Assembly: GCA_029582265.1 (NCBI GenBank)
Contig: CM055816.1
Span: 96,064,809-96,128,808, forward strand
DNA from: Zoroaster sp. YZ-2022
Lineage: Eukaryota > Echinodermata > Asteroidea > Forcipulatida > Zoroasteridae
Reading direction: 5' to 3'
Length of the DNA stretch: 64,000 nt
The notes under the pieces are model-generated. The model saw only the letters and a program-made list of their open reading frames with translations, was not told the origin of the DNA and made no database searches. Every line of letters begins with the position of its first letter. Position 1 is the stretch's first letter. Made by a program: the position numbers and the translations under genes. Below are positions 22,428-34,061 of the stretch, piece by piece.

Positions 22428-23221
22428 CACTTGCAAAAGCTGTTGATTACACATAAGTTAACTTATGTGTGTGATATGACATATCAGCCTCAGTGCAAGC
22501 CATTATGGCAATTATACAAAGCGTCATATATGATATGCCTAATGAAGATCCACTGACTGCTTCAGTTCGAGACTTTAGAGCTTTCATGTCCAGTATGTAG
22601 TCAGTTATAATTACCCAGCATTTGTGAGTGTTACTTCAGGGATTATTTTAATTTATATCAGTCCTTTCAGCCCGTGTGAATTAGAATAGTTTAGATACAG
22701 TTTAGATATACATCTTTAAAATTTAAGGTGTTAACCTATACATTTGTAAGGTAGAGTCGGTGTACATAATGGCAACTGACAAGTCAGTAGTGGATGAAAT
22801 GTTGTTGGTTATACATGTAACCTCAAGCTTGATTGTCAGTACGGGGTCACAATTATGGTATAGCCAGGGTACAATTGGAAAGAACAAATCAGTGGTGGAT
22901 GAAATGTTGTTAAACCTACAAGCTTAATTTATAGTCTGTTGCATGACATCAAAACATACTTTGCAGCATTGTTGTTGCTAGTATTTGAGCACAAAACTCA
23001 TGAAAGACATGATTAAAGACAAGCTTTAAACAACATTAATTATGTGTAGCGTTAATATTCAAATATTGACTACATGAGTGGCACAATAGTGGAGTGGAAC
23101 CGGCTGTCTCTTTTATTCAGTTACAATATAGTCCACTAATCAAAATAAATTCAAAACTTCTGCAATAAGATACACATACTGTGTGCTGACATTAGTGTTT
23201 ACTAATCTGATATAGAAACTA

Positions 23222-23749
23222 TTGAGAATACATGCACAGTCAATCGTACGAGTGTACCAAAGGAAAATTTCACTTGACTCACCCAGCATCTGGTTATTTT
23301 CACTCAGCCCCAGCAAACTCCAAAGGACACTTCTACACACCCACAAGGACAAACCGACCCAAACAACAGGCGGGAGTTCTGCCAGATCCCCGAGTGCGGT
23401 GGTGTACATCGGCGAAACAGGACGCAACCTCCCCATCAGATTGAAGGAACACCGAGCACACGGCCGCAGAGGAGATTTCGAGAAGTCCGCCATCGTCAAG
23501 CACTCGCACATCAAGGACCACCAAATCGACTGGCAGGGAGCCCAACTCATCACACCCATCGACACATGGCACCCCAGACGCATCAGAGAGGCCATCGAGA
23601 TCGTCAAACACGACACCGTGCCACAGGACATCGGCTTCCACATCAGCGACATTTGGCGACCAATACTACAGACTGAAGGATCCTCTATTATAGAGTCTAT
23701 ATCCAAAGTCCACAACCCACCCCAGACTGAGGGATCTCCTATATCCTAA
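23222..23749 (+). CDS. Penelope-like element C-terminus with GIY-YIG endonuclease (copy B)
   Basis: A 175-residue frame covers most of the GIY-YIG region: VVYIGETGRNLPIRLKEHR, with the catalytic-type Tyr and Arg, then AIVKHSHIKDHQIDWQGA and DIGFHISDIWRPIL. Small indels before the core have replaced the IPCECGK segment that copy A still shows, so the start of the domain is out of frame. No reverse transcriptase lies upstream, so this is a 5'-truncated retroelement end that was duplicated with the block and not inserted twice. Known PLE proteins nick target DNA with this domain; activity here is unlikely. Confidence 0.7.
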   Translation: MRIHAQSIVRVYQRKISLDSPSIWLFSLSPSKLQRTLLHTHKDKPTQTTGGSSARSPSAVVYIGETGRNLPIRLKEHRAHGRRGDFEKSAIVKHSHIKDHQIDWQGAQLITPIDTWHPRRIREAIEIVKHDTVPQDIGFHISDIWRPILQTEGSSIIESISKVHNPPQTEGSPIS

Positions 23750-23943
23750 GTCAACCACCCTCCTTCCCCTAGTGCTTGTCTACAACTGATTCACTTCAGT
23801 GAGCACACACTCCTTCCCCCTACCCCTAGGATCCACAGTTCCCGCCTGCACGCATCAACGCACCAATCCACCAGCATCCTGTCATCGCGTAATCCTCCAG
23901 CAGCCTACTTAAGCAGCAGCATTCCCCAGAGTCCGGCATTCTG

Positions 23944-23980
23944 CTGAGGACAATCAGAGCACCGCTGATCGAAACGTCGA
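23944..23980 (+). ncRNA. hammerhead-ribozyme-like motif of the Penelope element (copy B)
   Basis: CTGAGGA (23944-23950) fits the CUGANGA box exactly. It is followed by AATCAG...CTGAT able to form stem II, then CGAAAC (GAAA at 23971-23974) and GTC. Copy A differs by one base in the box. The catalytic fold is inferred. Confidence 0.4.
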
Positions 23981-24584
23981 GTTGTACCTCCAGTTCTTTT
24001 CAGAACTAATTACTACTCAATTGAGATTCCACATGGTGTCACCGCAATTAGTCTTACTTAAGTATCTTTTACATACAAATTTTAACCACTGATATCTGTA
24101 TCATTAATTTGTGTTCAAACCAACTATCTCTACCTCTTATTCCCCATAACTGCGCTCCCCTCGCAAATTGTGCTCCCCTTCTGAAATTGTCTACATAGCA
24201 GATGTCAGGACTACATCAGATCTGTAAAACGGGTAAACAGCTAGTATTCATGAAATAACAAACCTGTGAAAATTAAGGCTCAATCCGTCATCGGAGTTAC
24301 AAGAAAATAGTGAAAAACCACCTTATAAACAATTATGTTTTCACTTTTCAGAACATCAAGTTTTGGTCTCGCAAGATTTATTGCAATATATTGTGACATA
24401 CATTACACGTACCGGTTAAAATATTCATGTAGCGGACACTAAAGATGCACAGCTACACTGTAAAACCAGGTGTTTAAGCTATAAACGCTTTTTTTGCAAC
24501 AGTTTATAAACACTCTAACACGTTTAACTGAAAGGTGTTTATATTGACTTAAACATACTGTTTAACACTCTGGAGGAATACACA

Positions 24585-27500
24585 CCTTTAATTATGTGAT
24601 TCTGAAGGGTTCCCAGGAGTTGTGAGTAGGTTTTGGATATTCCAAATCAAACAAATAGTGCACAGCCATTAAACCAATAACAGCGGAGGCCCCAGTTGTC
24701 CCTTGTGTGTCACACATGATGCTGACCCCATCTGTGACAATAAACCATGCATGCAGCTTATTCAGCCTCAGGAAGACTACCAGTCTCGGGGGATCTTTGT
24801 CGTTGGTTTCTAGTTCATCTTGTACATCATCATCAGGTATGTCCTACAAAATAACACAAAATTTAACCCAACAAATAAATATTTCAGAGAAAGAGATTTG
24901 ATCAATTTTGTTGCATCAGCACCTTCATGACCTTGACATATTTAGCAATCCACAAATTATTACAGGAAACTGGACACTTTTTATGTTCTTACAGGCTGCA
25001 GTTCATGTATAGTGACAGTTACTTCTTACACTGGAGTTATATTGCACAGCGATTGGGAAGGAACTTATATATTTTACTTCATTTTTTTTCTTTTTTCAGG
25101 GGCTACACTCATTGTAGTCCCAGAAAAATGCAAATTCTGTGCATTTGTCTGATTTGCAAATGAAATGCAGTTGTTAAATGTTCACAGTAATGTCTATACA
25201 ATTTACACACACCAACATGAGAATGAATTATACACGCATATCTGTAAGTTGTATGGGTATTTTCAGTGTACAAAATGAAACGTACTTGTGAGGAATAAAA
25301 GTGTTTACTACTTACCTCTTTAATTGTTATGATGGACTTGGATTTTTTACCCTTGCCCTTTTCAAATCCTGTGGACTTCTCCACGAACAATATAACTGGA
25401 AACATCCTCTCTGGTCCCTGAAATTAATAATTTAAACAATCTTAAAAACCAATCAAATCTCCAATTATTTTTCATTGACTGGCTGTCGAGGCATTCCCAT
25501 GCCATGATTTCAAGGCCTGCAAGGGACACATTGTGACAATAATTGAAGTTGTTAAACGTTTCGTTTTCTTTTTTGTGTGTGTTTTTTTTTTTTTTTTTTT
25601 GTAAAGCCCTCTCAACAATCCATGTCTCAAAATATTCATTGTGATAGTTTTAAGAGTGAAGCTAAGCTGACATATCAGCTGTGCTACATTTTGTTAGGTA
25701 AGTTTGATGCTGGCTTCTACACCAAACAAAGTATAACATTTTACATCCTTAAGGTGGGAGTTTCAACATACAAACAAATTGTTGGACCTGAGGAAATGTG
25801 TTAGGTAGTCATATTAAAAACAGTTGTGTAGTGATATTGTAGTCTTTCGACTATTGACTTGACGCCAAATTAGGGAAGCTTGAGCCAGTCTTGTAGAATT
25901 TGTAGTGTAGCTTTATTTATTCGTTGATTACTCACAATCACAAAAAAACCTAGTACAAATAAAATGTACATACAAATAACATTCCATATTTGGTTCATGT
26001 GTATTACTGATCATCATCTTCAAAAGATATACTGAAATTTAATTTAAATCATAATCATAAAAATACATGAGTACCCCGTGTGTGCATACTCCCACTAACA
26101 GCAGTCTAAATGTGTGTGCATATCCTTGTCAGTCAGACACATGTACATTGTACATCCACATGCCTATGTTATGTATATATACATACATACATACATACAT
26201 GAAAACCATGCTTTTCCAACATCAATACTTTAGAAACATTAAATACCAAAATATGACCCAACTTTTAAGTAACTCACCAACCAAGCCGATCCTCAACTTT
26301 CTCTACATAATTGTGATGACCGTAGCAATGTCCCGACCCTGCTCACCCATATAAAAGGTGAAAATCTACTCCATCTAATAACAGCAGTTCGGCAAAATCA
26401 GTGTAGCTTCTCAAAAAGGTCGAGAAAGTTCGAGAGACTTTTAGCCAAGTATATTATTAGTACGCACCAGAGTTGTAAACATGTTTTTATAACCTACATA
26501 TAAATGGCTCACAAAGTATCACTAATAAACTAAAACATATTGACAATGAATACTAATTGGATGCAATAAGTAGTTTCATTTTATGGAAAAGATTACAATT
26601 AAATAAATGTTGTCAACAGAACTATTTTGCGCTCCTGGCACAACCCAAAAAGACGTATACGTGCGCGACCATTAAAAGTGAAGTGCGCCCTCTGTTGATC
26701 ACACTCAATTTATACTATTTAAGAAAAAGAGCTACATGTATGGTCTAAAAAACCTTTTCACCACAGTTGTATGGGATGTAGAGCTTCAACTACACAATAA
26801 ATTAGATTTATGAACATTTGATATGTGTGTGTGTGTTTCACCTCAGCTTTTGATCCCATAATATCCTCCACTGCTTCCATGAAGAGCTCAGTGTTGTGCA
26901 AGATTTTCTGGTACTTATCCTCACCGATAAGCAGTTTAAAATCATGTTTCAACTGCATACGAGTGAGAAAAAATATTCCAAAAAGATATTACAGGTTTAC
27001 TGTTTTTGTTTGTTTGTGGGGGGGGGGAGACGTTGAGCCCCCTCATAAATTTGAGAGAACACAAAGAACAAATCAAATAGATACAAATATAGGTAAGTAA
27101 GTAAATGAGGTAATCCCACTTATGCCACTGGGGTCTTGTGAGCACTAGTAAAACTTTTGAGCACACAAGTATTTAACAACAAATACAAATGAGGCTAATA
27201 TGTTCAAACACGATCGCATTTGCAGAATTGGATTTCATGAACAATAAATATAAATTTGTTGTTACCATATCAACTTTGTCATAGCAAGGAATCCTCTCAA
27301 TGATTGGTTTGACTTTAGAGTCAGGCAGAGTCCGGATCCACTGCTGATTCCTTTCAAAGGTTTCTCTGAGAAGTAGCTTAATGTGGTTTGTGTTTCTCAC
27401 TCCTTTGTGCTGCTGAACTTTTAGCTCTTCAAGATGATTCTGGTATTCTGAGTCGGACATGCTGTCAGATGACGATGGAAGGTATGCACCTCTTGCAGTT

Positions 27501-29058
27501 TTTGTAGTAGGTCTTTCTTCATCATAATCCACTCTTCTCTTCTGTGCTTGCCCACTTGACCCTGTAGAAGTCTTGTTAGGTGCAGTTTTTTTTCTTTGAT
27601 ACCCATCGCATGTGTCGAATGCGTTGACTCAAACACTTTTTGAAAAAGGACTGGAAAAAATATATAAAAATAATAAATTGGAGATTGGTGCTGAGAGCAT
27701 ACTGTACATGGAGTAGACTGCGACATATCCGCACACTACAATCTGCAAAAAGAAAATGTCACCAGTCTCGTCATCCGATCCACCCACGGCAACACTTTTC
27801 TAAAGTGTAGAGGGGTCAAAGGTCAGAAAGCTAATGACTATTCAGTTTCTTGTTCCAGTTTTAAAGGGACATTGAAAAACCTTACACATCTGCTCCCTCC
27901 AATGAGGTTTAAATATAACCTGTGAAAGTGTCATGGCATTTAATAATACTGCTTAAACATGTTACAGGAGTGTTGAAAGGACATTTTGAAGTGTTTTTGT
28001 TTACATTAATTCCTATCATCACAGTTGCAATTGCATCCAAAAGCCAGATTGTTCAAGACAACCACAAAGAGGCTCAATTTTTCCCCTGTTAAATTGATGA
28101 GGTAATTACCAATGTTGTACCCTTCCTTAAAAGCTCTTTCTGATGCACGTAATCTGCATTGGCAATTTATGGCGAAGATAAATCGTAGCTTAGCTTATTT
28201 ACTGAATGTAAAATTAAAAGTATTGATGTTAAAGTAATATATCTCACCCACTCATGCTCTCCTCGTGCAATCGAAGGGTATTCTTGGTGCATTTTCTTGC
28301 CTGTGCAATGGTACTCTGATGAGCTACTGGTATTGGAAAATTTATCAATATAGAAGTGTGCAGTCTCAGCAACCATTTCCCTCCAGATCTGATACTCAGT
28401 ACTAGCCTGCAGATGTTGTTGAATGTTTCTACTGAAGGTTGGCAAGGGTGTTGATGATGTAACACGGGCTGATGTGCAGCCCTGGTCCTGATAACAAGAG
28501 TTAGAGCTTTCACTATCAGATGGTATGCTAGCAGCTGTAGTTGATGAAAACAAAGATTGTTCAACAGTACTACCAACAGAAGAATCATCATCTCCTTTCT
28601 TCACAGAGCACATTTCAGTAGTAGCCGTTGGTGATGATCTTGGTTTCCACAGCTGTGCTGGTTGTAGAAGCATCAAAATGGATTTGGATAACTCAAGAAG
28701 GGCATCGTCATCATCTATTTCGGTCCCATCTTCCTCCAGAACAATTACAAGTGATTCATTAGGTGCAAAGCCAAATTTCTCCTTTCCTGTAAATTGACAG
28801 CACATCAACAATTTCAAAATGTTTTCCGTGCAAACCTCTTTTTTTTTTTTTTTTTTACATTTCTGTATGTGTTATTTCCCTTGACATGTTATTTTGCATT
28901 ATGGAGCAACTTAGGAAGGAAAACAAATCACACTTTTGAAGCTACAACAACACTCCAAATTAAAACAACATACCTTTATTCAGCAGATCATCGCAGCTGT
29001 TAGCCACAATCGTCTTTCTGCGAATCCTATCGTGGCTCCACACTTTGAAAACAGGCAT
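24585..29058 (-). pseudogene. CIDE-N-domain protein of the CACTA element (copy B), C-terminus lost
   Basis: The start MPVFKVWSHDRIRRKTIVAN lies at 29058 and the CIDE-N second half (VIVLEEDGTEIDDDD, LQPAQLWKP) at about 28650-28790. Copy B keeps the Ser/Thr-rich linker missing from copy A (KKGDDDSSVGSTVEQSLF...) and an IWREMVAETAHFYIDKF segment. Further exons match copy A: 27250-27530 (DSEYQNHLEELKVQQHKG), 26835-26955, 25320-25405 and about 24590-24845. The final residues after the QNHIIKGV block are removed by the 0.9-kb deletion at 24582, and the solo LTR lies in an intron-like region. The function is unknown; CIDE-N domains mediate protein-protein contacts in apoptotic nuclease regulators. 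Confidence 0.5.
25827..26765 (+). mobile_element. solo LTR with GTTG target duplication; empty site preserved in copy A
   Basis: It begins TGTAGTGATATTG and ends TTTTCACCACA (TGT...ACA), flanked by GTTG at 25823-25826 and 26766-26769. Copy A has the uninterrupted CAGTTGTATGGGATGTAG with one GTTG (about 7236-7252), so this is an insertion and not a deletion in copy A. A TATA box (CCATATAAAAGG, about 26346-26357) marks plus orientation. No internal retroviral sequence remains. Confidence 0.8.
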
Positions 29059-30428
29059 TTTACTGTGACCAGGATAAATGGAAATGAATTACTTCAATGT
29101 AACAGGTTTGGCCATTGGTGTGACAGTGGATTAATCGTAGCTTGCTTATTGTCAATTGCCATTTAAAATAAAACATTTGAAAAATGCAACTCCTTGTGAA
29201 TTCAAACAAGTATGTTGAAAGTATTATGAACATTCAAAATCAGGCTTTCTAAACTTTCATGCAGAGCTATATTCACAAACGTTCACATGTATGTGAATAC
29301 TTATTGATTACCACTGTCTTTTGGGAAATAGTATGCACATTGAGAGGCCACTTCGAAAAAAGCTGGGAGTGCCGAATAATAGCTAGCTCATGTGCAGACT
29401 CTAGCACATATGAGATGGCATGGCTATCGAAATACTGGATGACTTGGCGCTCAATAGCAAACAATTTCTCTCCCTGGTGAATCAAAATATCCACAAGAAT
29501 TCCAAACTTCAAAAGTTAGGCCCCTATATAACTTTCAAAAGTTAGGCCTCTATATCCGGACAGAATGGTAGTGAGCCTAAACAGTACAGAAACATATTGT
29601 GTGTCCAGTATCCGGACGTAACTTATAAAGTTACTAAAAGTTGTGCAATTGTACAAAGTCAACCTGCCTAACCCTCCCAAAATACGTTTTTGTTTACGTT
29701 TTTTTTATACAGAAATAGCATTGACAATAAGTAAAACTACAATTATCACCATAACTTGCCAAGTAAGCACAAACCTGTGTTTGAAATGTCCAACCAAGCG
29801 TCACTCAAAGTAAAGGATCATCGAGCTATTCACGAGGTGGTGGCACAGTCTTTGCGCATGCGACCCAGCGTACTTTGCGAATAGTGTTGCGTATGCGACC
29901 CAGCGTACCTTGCGAATATTGTAAACGCTACGTTTTATGTATGGTTAAACAATGTGTTTGTGTGTGACACACGAGTGTTTATGTGTTTTGATAACCGTAG
30001 TGTCGATTGTTTCCCCGGAGCATAACCGAGGCCTAGGCCTAAACTAAGCTTGGCATAAACATCCTTTTGCCAAAAGGCTTTGGTACACTAATGTTACTGC
30101 TTAAATAAGAGATGTGGGTCCGTTTTAAAAAGATCTTTACACTGAATAATGGCTTATCGGAATGAGTGTGTATTATTACCGTTCGATTGCAACGACAACC
30201 ACCCCTCGATTGCCGTAACACAACTAATTTACTTGCAGTTGAAATATTAACTTTGTCTTTTTGTAACTGAATGAATCTTATTTCAATTATAAACACTGGC
30301 GTTTTTTATATAAACACATTATAAACATTACCGTTTAGATTTTAAACACCTTATAATCACCAGTGTTTAATTTATAAACACATGTGTTTAAGTTATAAAC
30401 GCGTCAAGTATTCCCCGGTTTTACAGTG

Positions 30429-32290
30429 TAGTTTCAAGTGATTCTGTGATTTCCTTCCCTGTCCCTTCAGAGGGTCCACCACACAGGCCTACAGATGACT
30501 GTAACCAAGTAACAGGTGATTCTGACGAGGTTGGTCTGCATAAACGGACAGTAGTTTCAAGTGATTATGTGATTTCCATCCCTGTCCCTTCAGAGGGTCC
30601 ACCACTCAGGTCTACAGATGACTGTATCCCAGTAACAGGTGATTCTGACCAGGTTGGTCTGCATAAACGGGCAGTAGTTTCAAGTGATTCTGTGATTTCC
30701 ATCCCTGTCCTTTCAGAGGGTCCACCGCTCAGGTCTACAGATGACTGTAACCCAGAAACAGGTGAATCTGGCGAGGTTGGTCTGCATAAACGGGCAGTAG
30801 TTTCAAGTGAGACTGTGATTTCCATCCCTGTCCCTTCAGAGGGTCCACCGCTCAGGCCTCAAGATGACTGTAACCCAGTAGCAGGTGATTCTGACGAGGT
30901 CGGTTTCACAAACTGCCAGTAGTTTCAAATGATTCTGTGATTTCCATCCCTGTCGCTTCAGAAGATCCATCGCTCCGTCCTCCAGGTGACTGTAACCAAG
31001 TTGCGAGTGATTCTGGCCAGGTTGGTCTGCATAAATGGGCAGTAGTTTCAAGTGATTCTGTGATTTCTATCCCTGTCCCTTCAGAGGGTCCACCACTCAG
31101 GTCTGCAGATGACTGTAACCCAGTAACAGGTGATTCTGACGAGGTTGGTCTGCATAAACGGGCAGTAGTTTCAAGTGATTCCGTGGTTCCATCCCTGTCC
31201 CTTCAGAGGGTCCACCGCTAAGGTCTACAGATGACTGTAACCAAGTAACAGGTGATTCTGACGAGGTTGGTCTGCATAAACGGGCAGTAGTTTCAAGTGA
31301 TTCTGTGATTTCTATCCCTGTCCCTTCAGAGGGTCCACCGCTAATAATTATAATAATAATAATAATGTCGGGCATTTTAAAGCGCTCTTAAACAAGGTAT
31401 CAGAGCGCTGTACATTATTACCCCTGCTCATCAGGCGCATAAATCATTCCAGAAACTATCCCAGCTCCCTGGGGAGTATACAGCTCAATTGCTGCCATTT
31501 CGGCGCATATGGGCTAATCAAACACAACAACCAACTCTGCCCTCACAGGTACCCATTTACTCCTGGGTGGAGAGAAGCAATTATGGTAAACTGTCTTGCT
31601 CAAGGACACAAGTACCACGGTCACGGACAGGATTCAAACCCACATTCTGACGTCTCAGCCACCAGAACACAAATCCGATGCACTAAACCGCTCGACCATG
31701 GCACTCCAGGTCTACAGATGACTGTAACCCAGTAGCAGGTGATTCTGACCAGGTTGGTCTGCATAAACGGGCAGTAGTTTCAAGCGATTCTGTGATGTCC
31801 ATCCCTGTCCCTTCAGAGGGTCCACCACTCAGGTCTACGGATGACTGTAACCCAGTAATCATTCCATGATTTCCATCCCTGTCGCTTTAGAAGGTCCACC
31901 GCTCTGGCCTCCAGGTGACCCTAACCCAGTGGCAGGTGTTTCTGACCAGGTTGGTCTACTTGACAAACCATCTTAACTTGACTAATTTTCTTGTTAGCCC
32001 TCACCTTGAGTGGCCTTTTGGCCTTGTGATGGGCGACTTACATAACAAAAAATTTAAAAAAATAAAAATGTGTAGGTTTTCCGTCCCTGTCACTTCAGAG
32101 GGTCCACTGCTCTGTCCTCCAGGTGACTGTATCCAAGGTCAGGTGATTCTGACCAGGTTGGTCTGCACGATGAACTGCCTGATGTTTGCAGTGATTCTGT
32201 GATTTCCTTTCTTGTCCTTCTAGAGGGTCCACCATTCTGCCCTCAAGGCGACCTTAAGGAAGTTGCAGGTGATTCTGACCAGGTTGTTCT
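30429..32290 (+). repeat. coding minisatellite, about 123-bp units (copy B)
   Basis: The same units as in copy A. Four run in one frame at 30446-30922 (VISIPVPSEGPPLRSTDDC repeats). The array is shorter than in copy A, has an unrelated short insert near 31975-32075, and contains the shared SINE. Confidence 0.8.
31343..31708 (-). mobile_element. tRNA-derived SINE (copy B)
   Basis: The orthologue of the copy-A SINE in the same minisatellite position, with the A box intact and the B box carrying one change (GGTTTGAATCC on the minus strand). The tail is a TTATTATTATTATTATAATTA run at the left. Confidence 0.8.
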
Positions 32291-33769
32291 GCACGATCTG
32301 CCAGTAATTTCAAGTGATGCCATTCCGGCCACTTCCGACGTTTCACTTCTCTTGCTTCTTCGTGACTGTGTCTCAGTTGCGGCTTCAAAGGAGGTTTCTG
32401 AAGCTCAAGATGAAAAATCTAATGCATCAATATTAGTCCCATCTGTGCTACCATCTCTGCTGCCCCTGGAAAACACCAATGGTCACATTAGACACCTCGC
32501 CAGATTTGTCTGCAGATGCTCCCGTTTCTGCTGAAGATAATACAACCTTGAACTCAGATGATCAAATCCTTGCTTCACAATTACCTGTTCCGGTTGCTGA
32601 AACTTGCCCAACAATGATCCCAAACATGATGTGGCTTCTAACATCAATGAACCAAGCTCTGAAGCTAGCTATGATAGTGATTCATCAGACTCTGAGTACG
32701 TTCCTGATTCATCATGTTCAAGTGACACTGAAGATCAGATTCCACAAAACAGGGTAGCCCGACCTACAGGATCAGCATTAGGGCAACATGGGTGTGTACA
32801 AGTCGCAAAATTCAAAGAAGACGGAAAGCGGTCCTGGAGCAAAGCAGATTACTGCTTATATTGCGGAAACAACAAGCAAAAGTTGCACGCCATTGTTTAA
32901 TGAAACACAAAGACAAACTGCTTGTCAGTGAAATAAAAGCTCTCCCATTAAAGTCTGTAGAAAGAAAACAGAAAATCACTGTTCTTCGCAACAAGGGAAA
33001 CTTGCAGCATAATCTGCTGGTTTGGGAATCAGGCTCTGTGCAAATTGTTCCCCGGAAACGTTCAACAGTGGATGAGGCAGCTTCAGAGTACCTGCCTTGT
33101 TGAATTTTGCCAGGGGAGCTTCAAACGCGATGGTTTATGGAAACATCAGATAGACTGTGCAAAAAGAAAGCACCGAACACAGTCAACTGCAAAAATGCTG
33201 ATCCCTGACAGTTCTAATGATACAGCAACTGAAAGTCTGAAGGCAAATGTTATCAGTCGAATGCTGACAGATGATATCACCAGATGTGTGAGGAATGATG
33301 CTAGTATCTTGTCATTTGGGACTAAAATGATGAAAGACCATCCGGAACCGCATCAAGCACTTCCCATATCGCAAAACATGCGTGACTTAGCAAAACTTGT
33401 TGTTGCTGCAAGCATCATTGGTCAAATGGTAACTTCTGTCCAGGACCTTGTGAATCCACAAAAATTTGATCTTCTTGTCATGGCAGTCAAACAGGTAGCA
33501 GGTTATTGCCCTGTTAGCAACAGCTACAGAACGCCATCTTATGCTAGAAATGTTGGGTACCACCTTGATAAGGTGGTTAGTAGTATGTGTGCCGCAAATC
33601 AGTCCTCTTTGTGGAGGTGGAGGTGTGCAGTTTGTGTGGTGGAGGGAGTAATGCGCATGCGCAGCATGCATATTGATGCGTATGACGTAGTTATGACGTA
33701 ATGAATAAAAATGAGTATGATGTCATCGTATTGGCGACGCGTGATTTCGGGCAAGTTGAGACACGTCTG

Positions 33770-33960
33770 GAGCGATGACGTCATCAGCGCATAAGCGACT
33801 GGTGTGTGCCTGGCACGCGTGCCCAGGCATGTCGTGTCTTAAAATAGAATGGACATCGTTGATTGGTTGAATGTTTGCGCGTTGTTTATGGAGCAACCAC
33901 ACGCTCTTTGTGATTAGTGGTTTAGGCGACGCGGAGGATGGTAGAGTATAAAAGACGGAA
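33770..33960 (+). promoter_or_regulatory. promoter of the WW-PC4 gene (copy B)
   Basis: A perfect CRE/ATF palindrome TGACGTCA at 33776-33783, an inverted CCAAT box (ATTGG at about 33862) and TATAAAAG at 33947-33954, 115 bp before the ATG at 34062. Copy B has lost one CRE and one NRF1-like palindrome present in copy A through a small deletion near 33727. Compact GC-rich activator sites plus a TATA box look like a viral early promoter; that is inference. Confidence 0.6.
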
Positions 33961-34061
33961 ATTTTAATCCAAACTCTCATATTTTCGCCAATATTCTCAT
34001 CAAGAACATCGCATTGTTGCTCGTATACGCTACTTGTATTGTGAACAGTCGACAAACGACA

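Larger units (their letters stand above)
24456..30428. mobile_element. CACTA/EnSpm transposon, internally deleted (copy B)
   Basis: The termini CACTGTAAAACCAGG and (inverted) CACTGTAAAACCGGGG are both intact, flanked by TA at 24454-24455 and 30429-30430. It keeps most of the CIDE-N-type gene and the subterminal repeats, but has lost the transposase through the 3.2-kb deletion, so it could only move with help from another copy. It contains a younger solo LTR. Confidence 0.7.
30429..33580 (+). pseudogene. zinc-finger/tyrosine-recombinase-like gene, N-terminal part (copy B)
   Basis: It has the same domain order as copy A: minisatellite repeats, SDSSDSEYVPDSSCSSDTED linker, YCLYCGNNKQK knuckle, LRNKGNLQHN block, FCQGSFKRDGLWKHQIDC finger, helical region and NVGYHLDKVV end. 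One extra T at about 33101 shifts the frame between EYLPC and the zinc finger, whereas copy A is open across it, so each copy has private damage besides the shared frameshifts. At its end AAG|GTGGTTAGT could be a splice donor, so truncation by the Polinton is not certain. Confidence 0.5.
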
